Positions 23,131 through 31,792 of a stretch of DNA of 35,706 bases are shown here, in pieces. Numbering within the stretch: position 1 is the stretch's first letter; each line of letters begins with the position of its first letter. The translations under genes were made by a program, and so were the position numbers. The notes beneath the pieces are model-generated. The model was not told where the DNA came from. It searched no databases and worked only from the letters and a program-made list of their open reading frames with translations. Source of the stretch: Sandaracinus sp. Its GTDB lineage: Bacteria > Myxococcota_A > Polyangia > Polyangiales > Houyiibacteriaceae. Location: NCBI GenBank assembly GCA_002699025.1, contig PABA01000094.1, positions 1 to 35,706 of the forward strand. The letters run 5' to 3'.

Positions 23131-25089
23131 TCAACGCCGGCGCCGCCCGAGGAGCACGATCGCCGCGGCCGCGAAGAAGAGCGTCGGCCCCGCCGCGGGC
23201 CGACCGGTGGCGCAGCCTCCGCAGCCGCCGGCCCGTTCCTCCTCCTCCGGGTCTTCGGGGCTCGGCGGCAGGTCGCCCGCGCCGGACGCCTCGTCCTCCC
23301 CGCCGCCGCTCGCCTCCGCGTCGGCCGCGGCGCCCAGCTCGAGCGACGCGATCCCGATGGTGGGGATGGCCTGCTTCAGGAGCGACGCCAGGCGCAGCTC
23401 GCCCCGCGGCGCCCGCGCCGTCCCCGTGGCGGCGGTGGTCTCCGGCTCGGACGCGCCCGCGCGCTCCTCGCCTTCGCCGGCCGGGCGCCCTCCCCAGATG
23501 CCGCGTCGCGGGTTCTCGCAGGCGACCTCGCCCTCCCAGGCGTGCCGGATCACGTAGCGCCCCTGGAAGTTGTTGAACGTGTCGGGCGTGGCGCCGCGCT
23601 CGAGCTCACCCTCCGCGCTCCGCCGCTCGCGCCCGCCGACGATGGCCTCGGCCGGCCGGAAGACCAGATCGTCCCCCAGCTCGCCCCGCCCGTAGCGGTA
23701 GTGCAGCCGCGTCAGGACGAACTGATTCAGCTGTCCGCCGGGGCTCCCGCCGCCGGCCGGGATACGGAGCACGTAGCGCACGGGCACCGTGCGGCCCGCC
23801 TCGGGCTGCGGGAAGCGCCAGCGCCGGAGCGCCGTCTCCACGCAGCCCTTCACCCGGGGCGCGTGGTCGACGCCCCCGGCCGACGGGCCCCTCACCGCGC
23901 CCGCCGGGTCGATGGAGAAGCCCAGCTCGACGACCGCCCCGGGCAGGCCACCCTGGCCGGCGCAGAAGCGGAGCTCGTTCAGGTGGCGCCGCACGACGCG
24001 CCGCACGACCTCGCTCGGGAGCCCCTCACCGGTCTCGGGCGGCCCGGGCTGCAGCTCGGTCGGCTGGGGCGGGGTCGGTGGGGTCAGCCCGAGCGCGACG
24101 TCGGCGCCGAGGGTCATCAGGTCCGACGCGGAGAGCACGGGCCCGGGGCAGGGGTCGCAGCCCGTGGCCTGCCAGGCGTATTCGGTGACCACCGCGTTCG
24201 GGTGGGCCTCGAGCGTCCGGTCGAAGAGCGCCGCGTAGAACTCCCCGAAGCGCTCCCGCGTCGCGTCGGCCACGTCGATGTTCGTCGGGATGGTCACGTT
24301 CTCGTAGTTGGCGACCTCGTAGCGTTGGTTCCGCGCGAGGACGTGCACGAGCAGGTCCTGGGTGCCGGACGAGTTGAGCATCCCGAGGCGCACCGGGAGC
24401 GCGAAGGACTCGGAGTCGTAGTGGATGCGCAGCGGCGAGAGCACCGCCCGGCCGTCCTCGAAGCGCGCGCGCTCGGCGTCGACCTTCGCGACGAAGAACT
24501 TCATCCCGCCCTCGACGTAGGGGCGGAGCGCCTCCCCCGCGCCCTCGGGGATGCGGTAGTCGTTCTGGCGCAGCCAGGTGTCGAGGTCGCCCGAGTCCTC
24601 GGCGCTGAGGATCACGATCTCGTACTCGCCGACCGCGAACTCCGCCTCGACGCGCACCTGCAGCCGCCCGGCCCCGCGCCCGTAGCCGGCGCCTCCGCCG
24701 CCCGCGCCGAAGCCGATGGTCCCGAGGTTGCCGAGGCCGATGGTGCCCTCGCCGCCCGCGCAGGGATCCTGCTCCCAGTACTCGACGAGGCGCGGCGCCG
24801 CGAGCGTGTCGACGCGCTCGAAGACGTCCCGCGGGAGCGTCTTCACGTCGCCTTCCTCGAGGATCACCGGCACGGGCACGACCATGGCGAAGTCCTCGGT
24901 CGGGCCCCGGTAGTCGTTCTGCATGGAGAGCACGGTGGTCGTGCCCTCGCGCAGCAGCACGACGTTCGTCGCGTCGTTGAAGAGCTCGGCGTCGGCCCCG
25001 GCGACGTAGAAGCCGCAGAAGGCGTGGCCCCGCGTGGCGGGCAGCAGGGCCAGCGCCGCGGCGGCGGTGGCGATCGTGAATGCGCGCAT
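23131..25089 (-). CDS. DUF2330 protein with inserted AgmX/TonB-like domain and MYXO-CTERM-type end
   Basis: This 652-residue exported protein starts with a signal peptide (MRAFTIATAAAALALLPATR) and the DUF2330 opening HAFCGFYVAGAD. The family body continues through PVPVILEEGDVKTLP and YEVANYENVTIPTN to VTEYAWQATGCDPCPGP. Residues 358-444 are unlike DUF2330 and match AgmX/PglI and TonB C-terminal domains: VVRRHLNELRFCAGQG, then GCVETALRRWRFP and VPVRYVLRIP. DUF2330 sequence then resumes (FVLTRLHYRYGRGELGDDL, FNNFQGRYVIRHAW). The last 32 residues, GGCGGC then a hydrophobic span and RRRR, are the MYXO-CTERM sorting type. A GGGGAGAG sequence precedes the ATG. A longer frame from 26628 overlaps the kinase gene and is rejected. 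Confidence 0.9.
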   Translation of the reverse strand: MRAFTIATAAAALALLPATRGHAFCGFYVAGADAELFNDATNVVLLREGTTTVLSMQNDYRGPTEDFAMVVPVPVILEEGDVKTLPRDVFERVDTLAAPRLVEYWEQDPCAGGEGTIGLGNLGTIGFGAGGGGAGYGRGAGRLQVRVEAEFAVGEYEIVILSAEDSGDLDTWLRQNDYRIPEGAGEALRPYVEGGMKFFVAKVDAERARFEDGRAVLSPLRIHYDSESFALPVRLGMLNSSGTQDLLVHVLARNQRYEVANYENVTIPTNIDVADATRERFGEFYAALFDRTLEAHPNAVVTEYAWQATGCDPCPGPVLSASDLMTLGADVALGLTPPTPPQPTELQPGPPETGEGLPSEVVRRVVRRHLNELRFCAGQGGLPGAVVELGFSIDPAGAVRGPSAGGVDHAPRVKGCVETALRRWRFPQPEAGRTVPVRYVLRIPAGGGSPGGQLNQFVLTRLHYRYGRGELGDDLVFRPAEAIVGGRERRSAEGELERGATPDTFNNFQGRYVIRHAWEGEVACENPRRGIWGGRPAGEGEERAGASEPETTAATGTARAPRGELRLASLLKQAIPTIGIASLELGAAADAEASGGGEDEASGAGDLPPSPEDPEEEERAGGCGGCATGRPAAGPTLFFAAAAIVLLGRRRR

Positions 25090-25338
25090 CTCTCTCCCCT
25101 CCCCGCGCCGAGTATGCGCGCGGTGGACGCCGAAGAGACAGCGCCGAGGAACAAAGGTTCGCGGCGGCGCCCCGCGCAGCAGGATCGGCCGGGCCCGCAA
25201 CGGACCGCGAAGGGCCAGCAGGTTCTCGGCCCCGTCGCTGCGGCGCGTTCCGGTGTAGCCTGCTCGCGGCATGCCTCCGTCGCCTCGCCTCTTCGCGCTG
25301 CGTGCATCTCCTCGCCGCGCGTGGGCCGGGGCGATCTG

Positions 25339-26901
25339 ATGGTCGACAGCCTCACCGATCCGCGGGCCTACCTGCAGAAGCGCGTCGCGCTCTTCACGGG
25401 CGTGACCTTCGTCTTCTTCGCGCTCCTCCTCGCGCTCGACTTCGCCACGCCCGCGGAAGGCGAGCCGCTCATCTCGAGCACGCGCATCGCCTCCATGGTC
25501 GTGCTCGTCACCCATGGCGCCGTCTGGGCCATCACCCGGCGCGGGGAGCGCTCGGTCGCCCTCTGCCGCGGCCTCGAGCTCCTCGCCATGCTCGCCGCCA
25601 TGGCCGTCTTCGCGACGCTCCCGCTCGTGCCGCCGATCCCGGGTGTGGGCGGCGTCATGGCCATGTTCACCCCCGTCCCCATGGCCGTCCTGGTGCTCCT
25701 GCGCGCGGCCATCATCCCGAGCCCCGCCTGGCTCTCGGCCGCCCTCACCCTCGCCTGGGGCGCGCTCATGACCGCGAGCAGCGCCCTCGGCTGGGAGGGC
25801 GTCGAGATCGGCATGGTGAACCGGCTCCTCGAGGACGGCATCGAGCCCTGGATGGTGCCCGTCTCGCTCGGCGTCCTGACGACCTTCGCCTTCGCCTTCG
25901 TCGCCGCGGTCGTCTCGCACGTCGTCCACGGTCTCCAGAGCAAGGTGCGCGAGGCCATGCAGCTCGGGCAGTACACGCTCGAGGCGAAGATCGGCGAGGG
26001 CGGCATGGGCGTCGTCTACCGCGCGCGACACCGGCTGCTGCGGCGCCCGACGGCCGTGAAGCTCCTTCCGCCGCGCAAGGCGGGCGAGGAGGCCATCGCC
26101 CGCTTCGAGCGCGAGGTGCACCACACGAGCCGCCTCACGCACCCCAACACGGTCGCCATCTACGACTTCGGGCGCACCGCCGACGGCGTCTTCTACTACG
26201 CGATGGAGTACCTCGACGGCATCAGCCTGCAGGACCTCGTCGACGAGCACGGGCCCTTGCCACCCGGCCGCGTGATCGCGCTCCTCGCGCAGGCGGCCGA
26301 GGCGCTCGCCGAGGCGCACGAGGCGGGGCTGGTCCATCGGGACGTGAAGCCCGACAACATCATGCTCTGCGAGCGCGGGGGCGTCGCGGACGTGGTGAAG
26401 GTGCTCGACTTCGGCCTGGTGAAGGACGTGGGCGCGCCCGACGAGGTGGCGCTCAGCCGGGATGACGCGCTCCAGGGCACGCCGCTCTACATGGCGCCCG
26501 AGGCGTTGACGGATCCGGCGGCGGTCGACGGGCGGAGCGACCTCTACGCGCTCGGCGCCGTGGCCTACTTCCTCCTGGCGGGCCGGCACGTCTTCGAGGG
26601 GAAGCTCGTGGAGGTGCTGGGCCACCACCTACACACGGCGCCGACGCCGCCGAGCGAGCTGGGGGCGGAGGTGGAGCCCGCGCTCGAGGCGATCGTGCTG
26701 CGTTGCCTCGAGAAGGCGCCCGCCGCGCGCCCGGCCACGGCGGGGGAGCTACGCCGCGCGCTGCTCGCATGCCCGGCGGCCGGGGCCTGGGGGCGCGAGG
26801 AGGCGACGGCCTGGTGGGATCGGCAGCGGGATGCGCTGAGGGCCCGGCGCCAGCGGACCCTCGAGCCCGCCGAGCTCACGGTGGCGCCCCGCTCGCGCTG
26901 A
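25339..26901 (+). CDS. Membrane-bound Ser/Thr protein kinase (PknB-like) with N-terminal transmembrane region
   Basis: This is a 520-residue kinase. Residues 15-195 hold about six membrane spans. The kinase domain runs from residue 213 to about 480 with P-loop GEGGMGVVYRA (219-229), ATP-binding K241 (AVKLL), HRDVKPDN (333-340, base D335), DFG (357-359) and GTPLYMAPE (380-388). A short basic tail follows. This order is the reverse of PknB, in which the kinase is at the N-terminus and the membrane span follows it. The start at 25339 is a compromise: an in-frame GTG at 25321 adds six residues and neither has a good ribosome site. It is divergent from the DUF2330 gene. The substrate is unknown, although myxobacteria carry many such kinases. 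Confidence 0.93.
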   Translation: MVDSLTDPRAYLQKRVALFTGVTFVFFALLLALDFATPAEGEPLISSTRIASMVVLVTHGAVWAITRRGERSVALCRGLELLAMLAAMAVFATLPLVPPIPGVGGVMAMFTPVPMAVLVLLRAAIIPSPAWLSAALTLAWGALMTASSALGWEGVEIGMVNRLLEDGIEPWMVPVSLGVLTTFAFAFVAAVVSHVVHGLQSKVREAMQLGQYTLEAKIGEGGMGVVYRARHRLLRRPTAVKLLPPRKAGEEAIARFEREVHHTSRLTHPNTVAIYDFGRTADGVFYYAMEYLDGISLQDLVDEHGPLPPGRVIALLAQAAEALAEAHEAGLVHRDVKPDNIMLCERGGVADVVKVLDFGLVKDVGAPDEVALSRDDALQGTPLYMAPEALTDPAAVDGRSDLYALGAVAYFLLAGRHVFEGKLVEVLGHHLHTAPTPPSELGAEVEPALEAIVLRCLEKAPAARPATAGELRRALLACPAAGAWGREEATAWWDRQRDALRARRQRTLEPAELTVAPRSR

Positions 26902-26966
26902 GCCGGGGCTCGACGCGTCTCGGCGCGGATGCTCGCGCGACGCCGACGACCCTCGGGAGATCCGGG

Positions 26967-28163
26967 TCAGTCCCAGCGCGAGCTGACCGTCAGGGCGAAG
27001 CCGCGCAGCTCCCCCTCGCCGCGCCCGCCGACGTTCCGGACGAGCAGCGCCCACTCGCCGTTCACCATGTCGTCGCGGTAGATGCGCCGGTCGACGAAGC
27101 GCCCGGGGAAGGGCTCGGTGGCCGTCGCGCCGTCCCAGACGGTCACGGCCTCCTGGCCGGTCGGCGGCTGCAGGCCGATCCACAGGCTCGAGGGGTCGTC
27201 GTGCGCGAGATCGACCTCCAGGAGGATGTCCTCGGGCACGCTGGCCTGGCCGTAGACCCAGAAGGGGAACGCCATCGGCTCGTCCATCTCCACGCCGGGG
27301 ATCGACGCGACGCCGCCCACCTCGAAGGTGTCGCGCATCCACGCGGCGGCGCAGTAGCCCTCGCCGTAGACCGTCTGCGCGATGCAGACCAGGCCCTCGG
27401 CGCAGGCCGCGTCCGCGTCGCACGAGGCGTAGGCGCCCTCCGGCGAGCGGGTGTCCTGGCACTTTCCGAGGCCGAGCCCGGGCGCGCGGCCCACGCAGGA
27501 GAGCCCCTCGGCGCACTCGTCGGAGCGCGCGCAGTCTTCCCCGCCGACCGGGCCGGCCACGGCGGCCTGCAGGTGCTCGAGCGTGCGCGGCCCGACCCAG
27601 TAGAGGTCGGCGAGCGTCGCGACGGAGTCGATGGGCCGGGCCTCGACGATGGAGGTGACGGCGCGGGAGGGGACGCTCGCCTCGCGGAGCGCCTCGGGGG
27701 CGGCCTCGTTCACGTAGGCGAGCACGGCCTCGGCCTCGGCCCAGGTGAAGGAGACGCCGTCGAAGGTGCCGTGGAGGTCGTCGTCGCCGGGCACGTAGTC
27801 GTTCGAGCGCGCGAACGCCGCGAGGCGCTCGAGGGCGGCCGGGCCGACCCAGGAGACGCCGTCGACCTCGGCGATGGTCTCGAAGAGGTCGTCGTCGTCC
27901 GTGCCGAAGCGGCCGTCGAGGCCGTCGCGATGCTCGACCAGGTGGGCGGCGGCGCGTCGGTCGAGGGCGACCACGTCGTCGAGGAAGACGAAGGTGGCGG
28001 ACTCGCCGTCGTTCAGGAGCCGGAGCACGCCGTGGCCCTCGCGCGTGCCCTCCAAAGCCTGGGCCCCCTCGGCGACGCCGTCGCGCGGGTCGACGGAGGT
28101 GTCGGGATCGCTCGCGGCGGTGCAGGCGGCCAGGGCGACGAGGACGGGGGTGAGGCGGCGCAT
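26967..28163 (-). CDS. Lipoprotein with helix-hairpin-helix repeats, Cys-rich linker and P/Homo B-like domain
   Basis: This is a 398-residue protein. The signal MRRLTPVLVALAAC has a good lipobox and Cys14 is acylated. Two HhH-like segments follow: DLFETIAEVDGVSWVGPAAL (92-111) and a shorter one (172-200) with WVGPRTLEHL. They share the VGP turn typical of the motif, although DNA binding outside the cytoplasm is improbable, so they may be a protein-protein module. A Cys-rich stretch (211-271: CARSDECAEGLSC, then CDADAACAEGLVC) links to a C-terminal P/Homo B-like domain (285-396) with the D-L-x-H-D-D strand and MVNGEWALLVRN then LRGFALTV. That domain caps subtilisin-type proteases, but no protease is fused here. 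Confidence 0.87.
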   Translation of the reverse strand: MRRLTPVLVALAACTAASDPDTSVDPRDGVAEGAQALEGTREGHGVLRLLNDGESATFVFLDDVVALDRRAAAHLVEHRDGLDGRFGTDDDDLFETIAEVDGVSWVGPAALERLAAFARSNDYVPGDDDLHGTFDGVSFTWAEAEAVLAYVNEAAPEALREASVPSRAVTSIVEARPIDSVATLADLYWVGPRTLEHLQAAVAGPVGGEDCARSDECAEGLSCVGRAPGLGLGKCQDTRSPEGAYASCDADAACAEGLVCIAQTVYGEGYCAAAWMRDTFEVGGVASIPGVEMDEPMAFPFWVYGQASVPEDILLEVDLAHDDPSSLWIGLQPPTGQEAVTVWDGATATEPFPGRFVDRRIYRDDMVNGEWALLVRNVGGRGEGELRGFALTVSSRWD

Positions 28164-28320
28164 GGGGGAGGGAGGAGCAAGAGCCGGGCCGTTTCGCGTG
28201 GCTGGAGATCGTGGGGAAAACGCCTGGCTGGGGTGGCGGCTCGGGCTTCGGGGTGGCGCCTCGAGCGGCCGCCTGCGGGGCGACCTCGACACCACGCCGA
28301 GGCCGCCGTAGCGTGGGCCG

Positions 28321-29688
28321 ATGCGACGCCTCGGGACGCTGCTCTTCGTGGGGATGGTCGGCTGCGGTGGCGGCGGCGGCTCGGAGCGCGTGGACGCGGG
28401 AGGTGCCGTCGACGCGGGCGCCCGGGACGCGTCGGTCGTCGACGCCGCGGTGGAGGCGGACGGCGGGAGCGACGCGGGCCCGACCGACGCGGGCGAGGCC
28501 GACGCCGCGACGGACGGAGGCACCGACGGCGGCGTCGACGCCGGCCCGGGGGACGCGGGGACCGACGCCGGCCCGCCCGACGCCGGGGTTCGGGACGCGG
28601 GTCCGCTCGACGCCGGCCCCGATGGTGGCCTCCTGCTCCCGCGCTGTGGCGGCGGCGCCGGCGACCACTTGCTCTTCTCGGGTCGCCAGCCGGGCTTGCC
28701 GCGCATCGCCTGGGACGGCGCCCGCTACGCCTATGCGCTCTTCTCGCGCACCGGTCCCACCGCCGCGGAGCCGATGGAGGGCTTCGTCGGCTTCGCCAGC
28801 GCGGCGGGGACGGCGAGCCCGCCCGCCCAGGTCACCCCGGACGACGGGGAGGCGAGCATCTGGCCGCGCGTCGTGGCCGCCGAGCGGGCCGGTGAGCGGC
28901 GCTACGGCGTCGTGTACCTCGACGACCGGGGCGAGCGGCGTGCCGCCTACTTCGCGCTGCTGGACGAGACGGGGGCGCCGATCCGCGAAGAGCTCCTCTC
29001 CAGCGGCGACGGGGAGCGGGCCGACGACCACGCGCTCGCCTACGCGCCTTCCGCCGGCCTCTTCGCTGCCGCGTGGTCGGGCTCCGAGGGCGTCCACGTG
29101 GCGCGCATCGCCACCGATGGCGCCGTGCTGGGCAGCACCCTGGTGGCGCCGAGCACTGCCGCGCTCGCGTACACGGGCACACCGATGGTGTGGGCCGGTG
29201 ATCGCTTCGCGCTGGTGATGGGTCCGGCGGGCGAGATCGTCGAGGTCTTCCCCGATGGCTCTCTCGGGGATCGGCACCCGCTCGGCGTCTCGGGCATCCG
29301 CTTCGCGCTCGGCTGGTCCGGCAGCGAGTACGCCGTCGCCTGGCAGCAGGGCGGCGTCGTCCGCTTCCTTCGCGCCGACGGAGACGGGGTCATCGCCGAC
29401 AGCGAGCGTGAGCTCGATCCGGGCCCGGACGGTGGCGAGGCCGATGTCGCCTGGGGCGGCACCGAGTGGGGCGTCGTCTGGCATCGGGGCAGCAGCACCA
29501 TGCCCAGCGACGTCTGGTTCGCGACCGTCTCCGCCGCGGGCGTCGCGGGCGCGCCGCGCCGGCTCACGACCACCGGCGAGGTCGACTGGTGGCCCTCGCT
29601 GACCTGGTGCGGCCAGTTCGCCGTGGTCTACGAGCACGGCCGGACCGGGGTCGGCGAGACCGGGGAGCTCCGCCTGGTCTTCCCCTGA
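28321..29688 (+). CDS. Lipoprotein with DAG-rich linker and propeller-like C-terminal domain
   Basis: This 455-residue protein has a lipoprotein signal (MRRLGTLLFVGMVGC, Cys15). Then comes a low-complexity linker of about 80 residues (24-104) built from Asp-Ala-Gly and Asp-Gly-Gly repeats, common in surface lipoproteins of this bacterial group. After it are repeated segments of about 45-60 residues with W-(D/S/A)-G motifs (IAWDGARYAYALFS, AAWSGSEGVHVAR, LGWSGSEYAVAWQ, VAWGGTEWGVVWH), which suggest a beta-propeller. A likely role is surface binding or structural, but the ligand is not visible. It is divergent from the P-domain lipoprotein, with 157 bases between the starts. Confidence 0.88.
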   Translation: MRRLGTLLFVGMVGCGGGGGSERVDAGGAVDAGARDASVVDAAVEADGGSDAGPTDAGEADAATDGGTDGGVDAGPGDAGTDAGPPDAGVRDAGPLDAGPDGGLLLPRCGGGAGDHLLFSGRQPGLPRIAWDGARYAYALFSRTGPTAAEPMEGFVGFASAAGTASPPAQVTPDDGEASIWPRVVAAERAGERRYGVVYLDDRGERRAAYFALLDETGAPIREELLSSGDGERADDHALAYAPSAGLFAAAWSGSEGVHVARIATDGAVLGSTLVAPSTAALAYTGTPMVWAGDRFALVMGPAGEIVEVFPDGSLGDRHPLGVSGIRFALGWSGSEYAVAWQQGGVVRFLRADGDGVIADSERELDPGPDGGEADVAWGGTEWGVVWHRGSSTMPSDVWFATVSAAGVAGAPRRLTTTGEVDWWPSLTWCGQFAVVYEHGRTGVGETGELRLVFP

Positions 29689-29738
29689 GCCGGCTCGCAC
29701 CGCTTCCCGTGTCGGCGCCCGTGCGATAGGGAGAGGCG

Positions 29739-29915
29739 ATGGCGAAATCGAAGATGCGTTGGGAGCCCGAGGCCGAGGCCATGATGAAGAAGGTGCCCTT
29801 CTTCGTGCGTCCGCTCGCGAAGCGGAAGGCCGAGGAAGCCGCCCGGCAGCGGGGTATGGACGCGGTGACGAAGGCGCTCGTCGAGGAGCTCCGTGACGCG
29901 AACATGCCGCGCTGA
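29739..29915 (+). CDS. Small PCP_red-domain protein (protochlorophyllide reductase 57 kDa subunit C-terminal type)
   Basis: This is a 58-residue protein, too short for many gene callers. It reads MAKSKMRWEPEAEAMMKKVP, then FFVRPLAKRKAEEAARQRG, and ends DANMPR. The pattern W-x-x-E-A-x(6)-V-P-F-F-V-R-x(12)-A-R matches the PCP_red family (PF08369), a C-terminal segment of the light-independent protochlorophyllide reductase subunit. The stand-alone form occurs in non-photosynthetic bacteria and has no known function. A GGGAGAGG sequence lies 2 bases before the ATG as the ribosome site. There is no chlorophyll gene nearby, so the role is probably different from pigment synthesis. Confidence 0.8.
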   Translation: MAKSKMRWEPEAEAMMKKVPFFVRPLAKRKAEEAARQRGMDAVTKALVEELRDANMPR

Positions 29916-30002
29916 GCGGGCTCGGCGGTACTCGCGCGCGAGCGCACGGACCGAACGCCGCTCACGGTCCGAGCCGGCGCGCAGCTGCTAATCTGTCGCG
30001 CC

Positions 30003-31001
30003 ATGCTTCGCCTCTTCGCCTTCTTCGCGCTCTCCTCCTCGCTCCTCCTCGCCGCCTGCGGCGACGGATCCTCGCCTCCGCCGCCGCTCGACGTCAGCTG
30101 GGTCGAGGCGCCCGTCGAGCTCGACACGCCCGCCCGCTACGCCGCCGGCCTCGCTTGCGGCCCCCACGACGAGACCGTCTTCGACGTCTTCGTCCCCGAA
30201 GGCGCCGAGCGCGCGCCGCTCGTCTTCTACATCCACGGCGGCGGCTTCACGGCGGGCAGCCGCACGGAGCTCTGGACTGGCTACGAGGACGAGCTCGAGG
30301 CCTTCCTCGCGGCTGGCTTCGTGGTGGCGACCATCGACTACCGCCTGCTCAGCGAGGACGTGGACCCGGACGGCGTGCTCAAGCCGCTCGGCGACAGCGC
30401 CCGGTGTCTCCAGTACCTCCGCTACCACGCGAACAGCTTCGGCATCGACTCCGAGCGCGTGGTCGCCATGGGCACGAGCGCCGGCGCCGGCACGGCCCTC
30501 TGGCTCGGCACGCACGACGACCTGGCCGATCGCGAGGCCGAGGATCCGGTGCTCCGCGAGTCCACGCGGCCGAGCGCCGTCGTCGCCATCGAGACCCAGG
30601 CCACCTACGACTTGCTCCGCTGGTCCACGGACGTCTTCGCCGAGTACGAGCTCGACCCGATCGAGGCCGCCGAGTTCCTCGGGCTGACCCAGCGCATGCT
30701 CAACTTCTACGGCATCACGGACGTCGAGGATCTGGAGACGCCGGAGATCCAGGCGTACCGCGCGGAGGTCGACATGCTCGGGCTGATGAGCGACGACGAC
30801 CCGCCCGTCTTCGTGAGCAACGTCTGGGAGGACGCCTCGTTCCCCGGCACGGTCGGCTCCCTCTTCCACCACCCCTACCACGCCGAGGCCGTGGCCGACT
30901 TCGCCGAGGCGGAGCCCATCCCGGTGGTCGCGAACATCCCCAAGATCGGCGTCGACGCCAGCGAGACCGCGGTCGAGTTCGCGCGCCGCCAGCTCCAGTA
31001 G
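30003..31001 (+). CDS. Alpha/beta-hydrolase (esterase/lipase fold) lipoprotein
   Basis: This is a 332-residue protein. The signal LFAFFALSSSLLLAAC has a textbook lipobox with Cys19. The catalytic part shows the HSL/carboxylesterase oxyanion motif HGGGF (78-82) and nucleophile elbow G-T-S159-A-G. The likely His base is in a late HHPYHAE segment, with an Asp somewhere before it. The enzyme probably cleaves esters at the cell envelope. The substrate cannot be told. It is a single gene. Downstream is a 9-base repeat, then the convergent TetR gene. Confidence 0.92.
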   Translation: MLRLFAFFALSSSLLLAACGDGSSPPPPLDVSWVEAPVELDTPARYAAGLACGPHDETVFDVFVPEGAERAPLVFYIHGGGFTAGSRTELWTGYEDELEAFLAAGFVVATIDYRLLSEDVDPDGVLKPLGDSARCLQYLRYHANSFGIDSERVVAMGTSAGAGTALWLGTHDDLADREAEDPVLRESTRPSAVVAIETQATYDLLRWSTDVFAEYELDPIEAAEFLGLTQRMLNFYGITDVEDLETPEIQAYRAEVDMLGLMSDDDPPVFVSNVWEDASFPGTVGSLFHHPYHAEAVADFAEAEPIPVVANIPKIGVDASETAVEFARRQLQ

Positions 31002-31011
31002 GCGAGCCGGC

Positions 31012-31047
31012 CGGAGCGGACGGAGCAGCTGGAGCGCCTGGAGCGGC
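31012..31047. repeat. Imperfect 9-base tandem repeat, four units
   Basis: CGGAGCGGA, CGGAGCAGC, TGGAGCGCC and TGGAGCGGC follow each other. The array begins 10 bases after the esterase stop, between convergent genes. It could be a slippage array or contribute to a terminator. Confidence 0.6.
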
Positions 31048-31126
31048 CGGGAATCGATCGCGCCGCCTCGACGGACGCGACTCCGGAGGCGGTTCGTGGC
31101 CCGCTCCAGCGACGACCCGGCGACCC

Positions 31127-31729
31127 TCAGCCGGGCGAGGGCAGGGCGCCCTCGAGGAGGAGCCGGACGCCGGCGCGCACCGTGCGTTTCGCGGCGCGCC
31201 GCTCCTCCCCGTCGCCGACGTGGGCGAAGCCGAGGCCATGGACGAGGGAGACGACGCAGGCCGCCGCGAGGCCCGCCTGGAGGCGAGGGACGACCGCTCC
31301 GGTCCGCTTCGCCTCCTCGAAGGTCTCCGCGTAGGGCCCGAGCACGGCGTCGTGGAGGCGGGCGTTCAGCGCGAGGCCGGCGGCCTCGTCCAGGTGTGGT
31401 AGGTCCACGCGGACGATGTGCTGGAGGTCCACGGGCGGGTGCTCGAGCATCCAGTCCGTCATGCGCAGCAGGCGCTCCGGGAAGCGCGCCCGGCCCCGGG
31501 AACCGGCGAGGCCCTCCCGGTAGTCCGCCAGGAAGACCTCGAGAGAGCGCCGGTAGAGCTCCGCCTTGCCCGCCGGGCAGTGGTGGTAGAGCGACGCGGC
31601 CCGGATGCCGAGCGCGGCGGCGACCTCTCGGAGGCTCACGCCGGCGTAGCCCTTCGCGAGGAAGAGCTCGGCGGCCGTGCGGGCGATGCGTTCGAAGGGA
31701 GCGTCGGCGGAGCGCATGGGCCCTTGCAT
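31127..31729 (-). CDS. TetR-family transcriptional regulator
   Basis: This is a 200-residue repressor-type protein. The N-terminal helix-turn-helix is clear: RIARTAAELFLAKGYAGVSL, then LGIRAASLYHHCPAGKAELY (about residues 14-60). The C-terminal domain has LAxxVVSLVHGLGFAHVG, a typical dimer helix. A start at residue 5 (ATG at 31717) is an alternative. A TAGAAT hexamer (31733 to 31728 on this strand) could be a -10 element and would favour that shorter start. Two near-identical palindromes at 31734-31774 lie between this gene and the divergent ABM-like gene, so it probably controls both. The ligand is unknown. Confidence 0.94.
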   Translation of the reverse strand: MQGPMRSADAPFERIARTAAELFLAKGYAGVSLREVAAALGIRAASLYHHCPAGKAELYRRSLEVFLADYREGLAGSRGRARFPERLLRMTDWMLEHPPVDLQHIVRVDLPHLDEAAGLALNARLHDAVLGPYAETFEEAKRTGAVVPRLQAGLAAACVVSLVHGLGFAHVGDGEERRAAKRTVRAGVRLLLEGALPSPG

Positions 31730-31733
31730 TCTA

Positions 31734-31749
31734 CCTAACGACCGTTAGC
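31734..31749. promoter_or_regulatory. TetR operator candidate, copy 1 (imperfect)
   Basis: CCTAACGACCGTTAGC is the near-copy of the perfect palindrome 25 bases to the right. It overlaps the region just upstream of the TetR start. Confidence 0.75.
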
Positions 31750-31758
31750 TTGGGGTGG

Positions 31759-31774
31759 CCTAACGATCGTTAGG
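31759..31774. promoter_or_regulatory. TetR operator candidate, copy 2 (perfect 16-base palindrome)
   Basis: CCTAACGATCGTTAGG is perfectly self-complementary. It lies 18 bases upstream of the ABM-like start. Two sites between divergent genes suggest shared repression by the adjacent TetR protein. Confidence 0.8.
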
Positions 31775-31792
31775 TGCGACGCGAGGAGCGAG

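Noticed and set aside
23542-25338. Upstream extension of the kinase frame
   Set aside because: It lies over the DUF2330 gene on the other strand. The kinase membrane region begins near 25339.
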